From Cyclobacteriaceae bacterium (lineage in GTDB: Bacteria; Bacteroidota; Bacteroidia; Cytophagales; Cyclobacteriaceae), in contig JALOMY010000162.1 of the NCBI GenBank assembly GCA_025455225.1, positions 1-6,629 of the forward strand: DNA of 6,629 nt. Reading direction: 5' to 3'. The position numbers and the translations under genes were made by a program. The notes beneath the pieces were generated by a model. The model had not been told where the DNA came from. It ran no database searches and was given only the letters and a program-made list of their open reading frames with translations. Position 1 is the stretch's first letter, and every line of letters starts with the position of its first letter. Positions 1-5,629 of this stretch are shown piece by piece.

Positions 1-32
1 AGTAAATAATCTGTAAACCTAAAATAAGTACT

Positions 33-413
33 ATGAACACCATCAAACTGGGCGCATTCTCCATAAGCCTGACCGTAAAAGACATCCGGCTGTCCAAAGA
101 ATTCTATGAAAACCTGGGGTTCACTCCGTTCGGAGGCAACCTGGATCAGAACTGGCTAATCATGAAAAACGGGAACGCCCTGATTGGATTGTTTCAAGGT
201 ATGTTCAACAAGAATATCATTACGTTCAACCCGGGATGGGACGAGAATGCGAATAACGTAGATGATTTCAATGATGTGAGGGAAATTCAAAAGATGCTGA
301 TGGATAAAGGCATTGCTCTTACGAACAAGGTGGAAGAGAATACCAGTGGCCCCGGGTATATTACCTTAAACGACCCGGACGGCAATGAGATTTTGATTGA
401 TCAGCATCGATAA
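33..413 (+). CDS. VOC-family (glyoxalase/bleomycin-resistance fold) protein
   Basis: This 126-residue protein has the size and layout of a single-chain vicinal-oxygen-chelate protein with two beta-alpha-beta-beta-beta modules. The N-terminal module shows the family pattern SISLTVKDIRLSKEFYENLG (residues 10-29), in which a beta strand is followed by the 'SxxFYxxLGF' helix. The C-terminal module ends with the signature DPDGNEILIDQH (114-125), with E119 at the usual C-terminal metal-ligand position. The usual N-terminal His or Glu ligand is not visible in the first strand (it reads S-L-T-V), so a classical glyoxalase I activity is doubtful. Family members also include dioxygenases, epimerases and drug-binding proteins, so the substrate cannot be named. 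The ATG at 33 is the natural start because it begins just ahead of the first strand. The cyclase gene follows 49 bases later on the same strand and may share its transcript. Family assignment is strong; function is unknown. Confidence 0.88.
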   Translation: MNTIKLGAFSISLTVKDIRLSKEFYENLGFTPFGGNLDQNWLIMKNGNALIGLFQGMFNKNIITFNPGWDENANNVDDFNDVREIQKMLMDKGIALTNKVEENTSGPGYITLNDPDGNEILIDQHR

Positions 414-462
414 AATGCCACATACTGCTAACCATAAAAGTTAAATAACCAGACAGCGCGTT

Positions 463-1095
463 ATGATCGTGGATTTAACACATACGCTTACCAACCATAT
501 TACAGTTTACCCGGGCACACTTGAACCAAAATTTGAAATCGGCAACACGATTGAGAAAGATGGTTTTGCTGAAATCAACATAACCATGTGCACACACACG
601 GGTACACATATGGATGCGCCCTGTCATATTATTCCCGGCACCAAATCGCTGGATGAATTTCCCATCGGGAAATTTATCGGACCGGGACTGGTTGTGGATT
701 GTACACAGAAAGCGTCAATAGAATTGGATCGATTAAAGACTTTCGAAAATCAGATCAGGAAGATTGATTTTATTCTTTTCTATACTGGTTGGCAAAGTAA
801 ATGGAATACCCCCTCCTACTTTGATCCCTTCCCAACCCTTACAACGGATGCCGTGAACTGGTTGCTCAACTTTGACCTGAAAGCGCTTGGCTTTGATACC
901 ATTTCAGTTGATGCGGTCTCCGAGGTGAAACTGCCCAATCATCATTTGCTACTGGGCCGTGAAATTCTGATCATTGAAAATATGACAAACCTCGATCAGT
1001 TGATCGGTAAAAGGTTTGAGCTGAATTGCATACCCTTGAAAATCGGAAAGGCTGATGGTTCTCCTATAAGGGCCTTTGCCCGCATAATGGATTAA
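463..1095 (+). CDS. Cyclase family protein (kynurenine-formamidase-like metal hydrolase)
   Basis: The 210-residue product has the normal length for the cyclase / kynurenine formamidase family, soluble metal-dependent hydrolases that cleave amide or ester bonds (N-formylkynurenine in KynB). The hallmark HxGTHxDxPxH is complete as HTGTHMDAPCH at residues 45-55, giving candidate metal ligands H45, H49, D51 and H55. The second conserved block is also present: NHHLLLGREILIIENMTNL, with H160/H161 and E172 in the positions of the family's catalytic His and Glu. The N-terminus (IVDLTHTLTNHITVYPG) is the standard opening of the family, which supports the ATG at 463. There is no signal peptide, so the enzyme is cytoplasmic. 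No kynurenine-pathway gene (kynA, kynU) lies nearby, so a role in tryptophan breakdown is not supported by context, and other members act on isatin, cyclic amides or unknown substrates. All key residues appear intact. Confidence is high for the family and low for the exact substrate. Confidence 0.93.
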   Translation: MIVDLTHTLTNHITVYPGTLEPKFEIGNTIEKDGFAEINITMCTHTGTHMDAPCHIIPGTKSLDEFPIGKFIGPGLVVDCTQKASIELDRLKTFENQIRKIDFILFYTGWQSKWNTPSYFDPFPTLTTDAVNWLLNFDLKALGFDTISVDAVSEVKLPNHHLLLGREILIIENMTNLDQLIGKRFELNCIPLKIGKADGSPIRAFARIMD

Positions 1096-1145
1096 TCGCG
1101 GTTTACTGTATCCAAATCACCCGTAGTGGGAACTGGCTATTTGGT

Positions 1146-1153
1146 TAACTTTG
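1146..1153 (+). promoter_or_regulatory. Possible Bacteroidota-type -7 element ahead of the small gene
   Basis: TAACTTTG matches the Bacteroidota -7 consensus TAnnTTTG at all six defined bases and ends 22 bases before the ATG at 1176. The expected -33 TTTG about 19 bases upstream is not present (the sequence there is near GTAG). The site is therefore half a promoter by sequence. If active it would drive the 1176-1511 gene and rsgA independently of the cyclase gene, with a very short leader. Confidence 0.3.
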
Positions 1154-1175
1154 ATAGATCCCAACAAACTCCGTC

Positions 1176-1511
1176 ATGGTTATTGCCATCAACATTGAAA
1201 CCGGCTTATGGAACCGTATTATTGAGCACTTCGTTGGTAAAGGATGGGCAGTAACCTACAAATACGATAACTATGATGCAGGCATAGATTCTGATTTCGT
1301 TATCCTGGAAAAGGAAGGTGAAGAGATTCTATTTGGATGGGACAACTGGTTTGAAGGTGAGATACAATGTAATCCAAACCTGCTGAATGAACTTGAGGAA
1401 ATCATGAACATTAAATTCCAGCATGGCGAACCCACTAATTTAAAACCAGGGGTAATCGAACTTCATCGAAAATGGAAAGGTGAGAACCGATGGAACCGCA
1501 CTAACTCATGA
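1176..1511 (+). CDS. Small acidic hypothetical protein upstream of rsgA
   Basis: I do not recognise this 111-residue protein. It has no signal peptide, membrane segment or cysteine cluster (a single Cys, C65), so it is probably cytoplasmic. It is rich in acidic residues (19 Asp/Glu against 11 Lys/Arg) and in tryptophan (six: W12, W24, W55, W58, W100, W106). The central segment reads as alternating strands with an FGWDNWFEGEI stretch (53-63), and the C-terminal tail (98-108) is basic. The layout suggests a small alpha/beta domain, but no catalytic motif is visible. The ATG at 1176 is the first in-frame start and lies 80 bases after the cyclase stop. The stop codon is only 4 bases before the preferred rsgA start, so co-transcription and possibly translational coupling with rsgA are likely. 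It is supported as a real gene by its length, placement and lack of a better ORF on either strand. Confidence 0.7.
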   Translation: MVIAINIETGLWNRIIEHFVGKGWAVTYKYDNYDAGIDSDFVILEKEGEEILFGWDNWFEGEIQCNPNLLNELEEIMNIKFQHGEPTNLKPGVIELHRKWKGENRWNRTNS

Positions 1512-1515
1512 AACA

Positions 1516-2580
1516 ATGGCATTAGAAGAACTGGGATACAACAGCCAACTGGAAACGGTCAGGAAAGAACAACACCTGGAAAGTTTCGTGATCGGACGCA
1601 TCATTGCCGAACACAAAGAACGCTATATAGTGATTACAGAAACGGGTGAACGGGAAGCCGAGATTACAGGGAATTTACGTTTTGCCGCAAAAAGCCGGGA
1701 AGATTTTCCTGCGGTGGGTGATTGGGTGGCTCTTACCCCATACGATGAAGACTTTGCCATCATTCATAAAATTTTTCCGCGATCCTCCCTTATCAAACGG
1801 GAGGCCGTTGGCCACTCCGGTGACATTCAGATCATTGCCACCAATATTGATTATGCCTTCCTGGTTCAGGCGGTCGACCGTGATTTTAACATCAACCGGC
1901 TGGAGCGTTATTTAACCATTTGCTACGAATCGAATGTCCAACCTATTATTATCCTCACAAAAACCGACCTTATTGATGACCAGCGTAAGTCGGAGATAAT
2001 TAAAAGCATTCAACAACGCATTCAGCAGGTGCCTGTTTTTGCCGTCAGCAATGAAACGAGGCAAGGATATGATGCATTGCTTAAAATTCTTGAAAAAGGA
2101 AAAACCTATTGCATGCTGGGCTCATCGGGAGTGGGCAAGTCAACCCTTCTGAATAATCTTTCCGGCAGAGATGTTATGCGCACCGGAGCCATCAGTTCAA
2201 GCACTCACAAAGGACGACATGTTACCAGCCACCGCGAACTTATCATTCTGGAAAAGGGTGGTTTATTGATCGACAACCCGGGTATGCGTGAAGTTGGCAT
2301 TGCTGATGCTTCCAGCGGATTGGAAACCACCTTTGAATCCATACTAAACCTTGCCTCCAAATGCCGGTACAGCGACTGCACGCATAAGCATGAAAAAGGC
2401 TGTGCCGTGATGGAAGCTGTTGAACGAGGCGAACTCGATCGTCAATCGTATGAAAACTACCTGAAGATGGAACGGGAGAAAGCACGATTTGAAACCACGG
2501 TGTCCGAGAAACGCAGGAAGGAAAAAATATTTGGAAAGATTATAAAGGATTACAAAAAAATGAACCCAAAGCAACGCTAA
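1516..2580 (+). CDS. rsgA: Ribosome small-subunit-dependent GTPase A (RsgA/YjeQ family)
   Basis: RsgA is a circularly permuted GTPase that binds the 30S subunit during late maturation and is released on GTP hydrolysis. The expected order is present. An N-terminal OB-fold region (about 30-100, including DFPAVGDWVAL) is followed by G4 TKTD (148-151), the P-loop GSSGVGKS (202-209), the switch region around GRHVTSH, and G3 DNPG (253-256). The C-terminal zinc knuckle is C283-x4-C288-x-H290-x5-C296, and a basic tail follows. The preferred ATG at 1516 gives 354 residues beginning MALEELGYNS, which resembles the opening of the longer RsgA subgroup. A GTG at 1480 is in frame but would add 12 unconserved-looking residues and overlap the upstream gene by 32 bases. 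G3 reads DNPG instead of the commoner DTPG; I believe this variant occurs in the longer subgroup. Nothing is broken. The family call is very secure, but this may be the second, paralogous type and not the genome's only RsgA. Confidence 0.95.
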   Translation: MALEELGYNSQLETVRKEQHLESFVIGRIIAEHKERYIVITETGEREAEITGNLRFAAKSREDFPAVGDWVALTPYDEDFAIIHKIFPRSSLIKREAVGHSGDIQIIATNIDYAFLVQAVDRDFNINRLERYLTICYESNVQPIIILTKTDLIDDQRKSEIIKSIQQRIQQVPVFAVSNETRQGYDALLKILEKGKTYCMLGSSGVGKSTLLNNLSGRDVMRTGAISSSTHKGRHVTSHRELIILEKGGLLIDNPGMREVGIADASSGLETTFESILNLASKCRYSDCTHKHEKGCAVMEAVERGELDRQSYENYLKMEREKARFETTVSEKRRKEKIFGKIIKDYKKMNPKQR

Positions 2581-2679
2581 TTTTATTTTATCGTAAAGGT
2601 TGTATCGAATCACTTATGATAATGAGTCTATAAACTTATTCGCAACTCAGAGAATATTGTATAGTTAATTATTTATTGG

Positions 2680-3834
2680 ATGAACAAAACAATACTCATC
2701 ATTACTTTCCTGGTTTTTCTCTCATGCACACGTGAACAAAGTGAACATCGAATTGAAATAGAAGTCAATCCTAACATTGAGTTACTGGGGCTCGCCTATT
2801 TTATAGGGTATGAAGTAGACGGAATCGAAACCGATACCCTTCATTTCAGCGACACAACCCTTCTCAAAAAAGAGTGGCACAATTACGGTTATAATCTGGC
2901 TAACCAGTTTAGCAGTTATGCCGATAGCGAAAACCTTGCAGTTTGTTTTGCTTTAGCCGACCATCTTTGGTTGGATTACCTCTTTACCTTCCTGCTGCAG
3001 GTTGAAGCTTTTCCGAATGCAAAATTTCCCGATGACATTGATGCTTCGCATTACATCCAGTTCTCCTTGTCGGGTGATCTTAAGGAAGCCCGTGAAAAAG
3101 CAACTCAATTTCTGGATGGCATGAATGCATTTTACAGGGAAATTTCATTTAATGATTATTGGACAGCGAGCAGACCTTATTATGATCAGGCGATCCGGGA
3201 AGTCAGAAACGAAATTCCACCGGTTGAATTCATTGAAGCCAATGAGAAGTTTTATAAGAAATCCTTTAACCGGTATATATTGATTCCAAGCCTCACCACA
3301 CCCAAGGGCATGGGCTTCGGAATACGCATAAAACAAAATGACTCAACCTCTATTTACAATGTTTTTGGCGCTCTCGATTATCAATTGTTTACCGATTTGA
3401 ACGATTTGAAAATGGGGTTCACCAATTCCGATCGGTTGCATGAACTCACCATCCATGAATTCGGCCATTCATTTGTTAACCCATTTGTAGATGAATTACC
3501 TGATTCCTTAATTACCGCTTCTCAATCCTTATTTGAACCTTTGCGCCAGGCAATGTCTGACCAAGGCTATGTAACCTGGAAAGCCTGTCTCTATGAACAT
3601 TTTGTTCGGGCTGGTGAGATATATCTTTGGACTAAACTTAAGTATCCGGATCGGGTGGAGAAACTCAAAACCGAGTACATACAAAAACGGCAATTTATAT
3701 ACATTCCCGTGATCCTGACCGAATTACAAAAGTATAACCAGGGAGAACATGCATCTTACGTTGACGCTGTATATTCTTCAATCAATAAATTCAAGGAAAT
3801 ACAATTCTCAATAAATTTCAAAACGATTCAATAA
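2680..3834 (+). CDS. Putative lipoprotein with HEFGH zinc-peptidase motif (DUF4932-like)
   Basis: This 384-residue protein starts with a short hydrophobic signal (residues 4-15) followed by Cys16 in the context FLSC, a loose lipobox, so it is probably a lipid-anchored envelope protein. The mature part opens with IEIEVNPNIELLGLAYFIG, which I associate with DUF4932-type proteins. The motif HEFGHSFVNP (H259-E260-F261-G262-H263) matches the HExxH zinc-binding consensus. A second conserved-looking stretch, YEHFVRAGEI (305-314), follows about 43 residues later, and E306 is a candidate third zinc ligand in a gluzincin-like arrangement. The function is uncharacterised; a metallopeptidase is inferred from the motif only. 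The gene has 99 bases of AT-rich DNA ahead of it. That gap holds an imperfect 7-bp stem (2621-2627 with 2634-2640) but no clear promoter. The gene converges on the cupin gene with a 40-base gap, so it is probably monocistronic. Confidence 0.85.
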   Translation: MNKTILIITFLVFLSCTREQSEHRIEIEVNPNIELLGLAYFIGYEVDGIETDTLHFSDTTLLKKEWHNYGYNLANQFSSYADSENLAVCFALADHLWLDYLFTFLLQVEAFPNAKFPDDIDASHYIQFSLSGDLKEAREKATQFLDGMNAFYREISFNDYWTASRPYYDQAIREVRNEIPPVEFIEANEKFYKKSFNRYILIPSLTTPKGMGFGIRIKQNDSTSIYNVFGALDYQLFTDLNDLKMGFTNSDRLHELTIHEFGHSFVNPFVDELPDSLITASQSLFEPLRQAMSDQGYVTWKACLYEHFVRAGEIYLWTKLKYPDRVEKLKTEYIQKRQFIYIPVILTELQKYNQGEHASYVDAVYSSINKFKEIQFSINFKTIQ

Positions 3835-3864
3835 AACATACATCCGTGTTCCTTGTATTATTCA

Positions 3865-3879
3865 GATGAATTCTTCATC
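3865..3879. repeat. Short perfect hairpin in the convergent gap (possible 3' stem)
   Basis: GATGAA-TTC-TTCATC is a perfect 6-bp inverted repeat with a 3-base loop. It lies between the lipoprotein gene (ending 3834) and the cupin gene, and overlaps the cupin stop codon. No T-run follows on either strand, so it is not a standard intrinsic terminator. It could protect or end transcripts, or arise by chance. Confidence 0.22.
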
Positions 3880-4402
3880 GCCCAAAGTCATCCTGCAACC
3901 GTACTATATCACTTTCATCCGAGGGATGCTGTGCATCGGTATGTTGCCAGATTTCAGCCACCATACCCCAGCCTCCGTTCATCCCAACCAAACGATGACG
4001 CTGACCTTGCTTCAGGCGTACCAACTCACCTGGTTGCAATTCTTTCACCCGGGTTTCTTCATCTGTTTCACTGATTACCACACCGACCACTCCGGCAATC
4101 AACCGCCAGATTTCAGCACGCCTGTGATGGTATTGCCACGAAAGGCGTTTGTTTTCCTCTACCAAAAGAAATTTCGGGCTCAGCTTGCCGCTGATCTTCA
4201 GTGAAGTTAAGGCCACATCCGGAAAATATTTCTTGGCAAAACGTTCAGCCTGTGTCTCATCCAAAACAAAAAAGCCACCCCAGGGGCGTTGGAAATCGGA
4301 GGCAACAATGCGAAATCCTTCCTGCCGAATATAGGAGGACACCTGGTTAACTATTTCTTGCCGTGTGACGCCTGAATGCAAACTCAAATTCAAATCCTTC
4401 AT
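3875..4402 (-). CDS. Stand-alone cupin related to the type II mannose-6-phosphate isomerase C-terminal domain
   Basis: With the ATG at 4402 the product is 175 residues. After a roughly 30-residue helical N-terminus it shows the features of the isomerase half of bifunctional mannose-1-phosphate guanylyltransferase / phosphomannose isomerase: RPWGG (39-43), KRLSWQYHHRRAEIW (85-99), a GQRHRL strand (133-138), and the closing DIVRLQDDFGR (165-175). The N-terminal nucleotidyltransferase domain of those enzymes is absent, so this is a single cupin barrel. The usual HHHR-x-E-H-W metal motif reads HHRRAEIW here: H92, H93 and E97 are kept, the third His is Arg94, and His136 is kept. A sugar-phosphate isomerase or sugar-binding role is the natural guess, but activity is uncertain; similar proteins are sometimes labelled phosphoheptose isomerase without support. 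A TTG at 4462 would extend the frame by 20 residues, but these are hydrophobic/basic and unlike the family. The gene is divergent from the dienelactone hydrolase gene. Confidence 0.87.
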   Translation of the reverse strand: MKDLNLSLHSGVTRQEIVNQVSSYIRQEGFRIVASDFQRPWGGFFVLDETQAERFAKKYFPDVALTSLKISGKLSPKFLLVEENKRLSWQYHHRRAEIWRLIAGVVGVVISETDEETRVKELQPGELVRLKQGQRHRLVGMNGGWGMVAEIWQHTDAQHPSDESDIVRLQDDFGR

Positions 4403-4420
4403 TCGAATTATAATTAAATG

Positions 4421-4437
4421 GAAGATGACATATCTTC
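4421..4437. repeat. Short inverted repeat just upstream of the cupin gene
   Basis: GAAGAT-gacat-ATCTTC is a perfect 6-bp inverted repeat with a 5-base centre, 19 bases upstream of the cupin ATG. It overlaps the predicted start of the cupin transcript, so it could be a small operator or a leader hairpin. At this length it could also be chance. Confidence 0.2.
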
Positions 4438-4438
4438 T

Positions 4439-4471
4439 CCGAATTATGTAAAGGTAATGCAAACAGACAAA
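4439..4471 (-). promoter_or_regulatory. Candidate promoter for the cupin gene
   Basis: On the minus strand, TTTG (4471-4468) is followed after 21 bases by TAATTCGG (4446-4439), a partial match to the Bacteroidota TTTG / TAnnTTTG pair. Transcription would start near 4432, giving a leader of about 30 bases. The -7 match is imperfect (four of six defined bases). Confidence 0.27.
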
Positions 4472-4493
4472 CTAAGATTTTTATCTGTGAACT

Positions 4494-4530
4494 TGACGTA
4501 TTTCCTTTTCGATTAATAACCTTCACGTCA
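4494..4530. repeat. Separated inverted half-sites TGACGT / ACGTCA in the divergent promoter region
   Basis: TGACGT (4494-4499) and its exact reverse complement ACGTCA (4525-4530) are separated by 25 bases, with centres 31 bp apart, close to three helical turns. The match continues outward as GTGA before the left arm (after a 3-base insertion, act) and TCAC directly after the right arm. The pair lies between the candidate cupin and hydrolase promoters. The geometry would suit a dimeric regulator bridging two half-sites, but no regulator gene is present in the window. Confidence 0.3.
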
Positions 4531-4591
4531 TCACATTCAAACCGAAATGATACGATGTAAAATACATTAAAAACCTGTCGTGGAGTTTTTT

Positions 4592-4622
4592 TTTCTAACC
4601 GGAAATAAATTCTCTATTTTCA
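4592..4622 (+). promoter_or_regulatory. Candidate promoter for the dienelactone hydrolase gene
   Basis: TTTC (4592-4595) and TATTTTCA (4615-4622) are 19 bases apart and resemble the TTTG / TAnnTTTG pair, each imperfectly. A run of nine T residues (4586-4594) overlaps the upstream element and may act as an A/T-rich activating tract. The predicted start would leave a leader of about 40 bases before the ATG at 4668. Confidence 0.25.
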
Positions 4623-4667
4623 ACAAGCGTACGGAATCCTTGAATTAAACATTAAACCAATAACCTC

Positions 4668-5552
4668 ATGAAAGAACTCAGGAAAGAAGACATCAAACAG
4701 GAAGTTTTTGACCTGTATGATGACTATGCCCACAACCGTATTGAAAGGCGTTTATTTATTGAAAAGCTGTCAGCCTATGCTGTCGGGGGTGTAACGGTGG
4801 CATCCTTAATGAGTTTCATCAGTCCGAATTACCACATCATCCAGGTGCAGTCAAATGACCCACGTCTGAAAACGGAATACGTCACATACGAATCTCCTAA
4901 AGGCGGTGGTACCATTAAAGGGTTGCTATCTCGTCCGGTTGATGCCAAAGGTAAACTTCCTGGTATTGTGGTGGTTCATGAAAACCGGGGGCTCAACCCC
5001 TATATTGAAGATGTAGGAAGGAGAGCCGCATTGGCTGGTTTTATTTCACTGGCGCCCGATGCACTAACACCCCTGGGCGGTTATCCGGGTAACGATGATG
5101 AAGGCCGGGCCCTGCAAAGCAAACGCGACCGGAATGAAATGCTTGAAGATTTTATTGCCGCCTTTGAATACCTGAAATCGAATAAAGAATGTACCGGTAA
5201 AGTTGGTGTGGTTGGGTTTTGCTTTGGAGGATGGATTACTAACATGATGGCCGTGCGCATACCCGATTTAGGTGCGGCTGTACCTTTCTATGGCGGTCAG
5301 CCACCGGTTACGGATGTGCCGCAAATCAAGGCTCCTTTGTTATTGCATTTTGCCGGTCTGGATACACGTGTGAATGAAGGCTGGCCTGCCTATGAAAAGG
5401 CATTGAAGGAAAACAATAAAGAATACACCGCCTGCCTCTACCCGGATGTGAATCATGGATTCCACAACGACAGTACACCGCGCTTCGATAAAGCTGCGGC
5501 TGAACTGGCATGGCAACGCACAGTTGATTTCTTTAATAAAAAACTTAGGTAG
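4668..5552 (+). CDS. Dienelactone hydrolase family protein with Tat-like N-terminal signal
   Basis: This 294-residue alpha/beta hydrolase carries the complete dienelactone-hydrolase active site. The nucleophile is C185 in GFCFGG (183-188), the acid is D232 in GLDTRV, the base is H263 in NHGFHN, and the conserved E105 sits in VVHENRGL. Dienelactone hydrolase opens the lactone ring of 4-carboxymethylenebut-2-en-4-olide in chlorocatechol breakdown, but many family members act on other esters. The protein is about 60 residues longer than cytoplasmic members because of an N-terminal extension. A charged segment (1-26) is followed by RRLFIEKL (27-34) and a moderately hydrophobic stretch (about 35-52). 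This resembles a twin-arginine signal or a single membrane anchor, so the enzyme is probably exported or envelope-bound. The ATG at 4668 is preferred because it precedes this whole signal region. No other aromatic-degradation gene is nearby, so the physiological substrate is unknown. The gene converges on the glycosyltransferase gene with a 77-base gap. Confidence 0.92.
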   Translation: MKELRKEDIKQEVFDLYDDYAHNRIERRLFIEKLSAYAVGGVTVASLMSFISPNYHIIQVQSNDPRLKTEYVTYESPKGGGTIKGLLSRPVDAKGKLPGIVVVHENRGLNPYIEDVGRRAALAGFISLAPDALTPLGGYPGNDDEGRALQSKRDRNEMLEDFIAAFEYLKSNKECTGKVGVVGFCFGGWITNMMAVRIPDLGAAVPFYGGQPPVTDVPQIKAPLLLHFAGLDTRVNEGWPAYEKALKENNKEYTACLYPDVNHGFHNDSTPRFDKAAAELAWQRTVDFFNKKLR

Positions 5553-5568
5553 TTTTTAATGCTGCCGG

Positions 5569-5589
5569 TTAATTCTTAATCGGAATTAA
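5569..5589. terminator. AT-rich inverted repeat between convergent genes, possible bidirectional terminator
   Basis: TTAATTC-ttaatcg-GAATTAA is a perfect 7-bp inverted repeat with a 7-base loop, 17 bases after the hydrolase stop codon and 41 bases from the end of the glycosyltransferase gene. On the plus strand it is followed by AATTTTAT. The stem has only one G-C pair, so it is weak as an intrinsic terminator; its placement between convergent genes is the main support. Confidence 0.33.
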
Positions 5590-5629
5590 AATTTTATAAA
5601 CGAAATCGATATAATGTTCGCTTGATTGA

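Noticed and set aside
590..599. Short CA-repeat tract as a phase-variable microsatellite
   Set aside because: It is only about five CA units inside the codons for the conserved cyclase metal motif, so it is explained by the protein sequence.
1480..1515. GTG at 1480 as the rsgA start
   Set aside because: It would overlap the upstream gene by 32 bases and add 12 residues that do not resemble the family opening; the ATG at 1516 gives the expected LEELGYN start.
1646..1915. Alternative plus-strand frame inside rsgA
   Set aside because: It is wholly contained in the well-supported RsgA reading frame and looks like out-of-frame translation.
2243..2613. Two minus-strand reading frames opposite the 3' half of rsgA
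   Set aside because: They lie antisense to the conserved GTPase and zinc-knuckle regions and have no family features of their own.
3853..4204. Two plus-strand reading frames opposite the cupin gene
   Set aside because: They are antisense shadows rich in His, Pro and Ser with no recognisable motif, while the opposite strand encodes a clear cupin.
4403..4462. TTG at 4462 as the cupin start
   Set aside because: The added 20 residues are hydrophobic/basic and unrelated to the family, they would cover the candidate promoter, and a normal ATG is available at 4402.
4569..4594. AAAAAC...GTTTTT with a T9 run as an intrinsic terminator
   Set aside because: The stem is almost all A-T with a 10-base loop, and it lies between divergent genes where no transcript is expected to end; an A/T tract near the hydrolase promoter is more likely.
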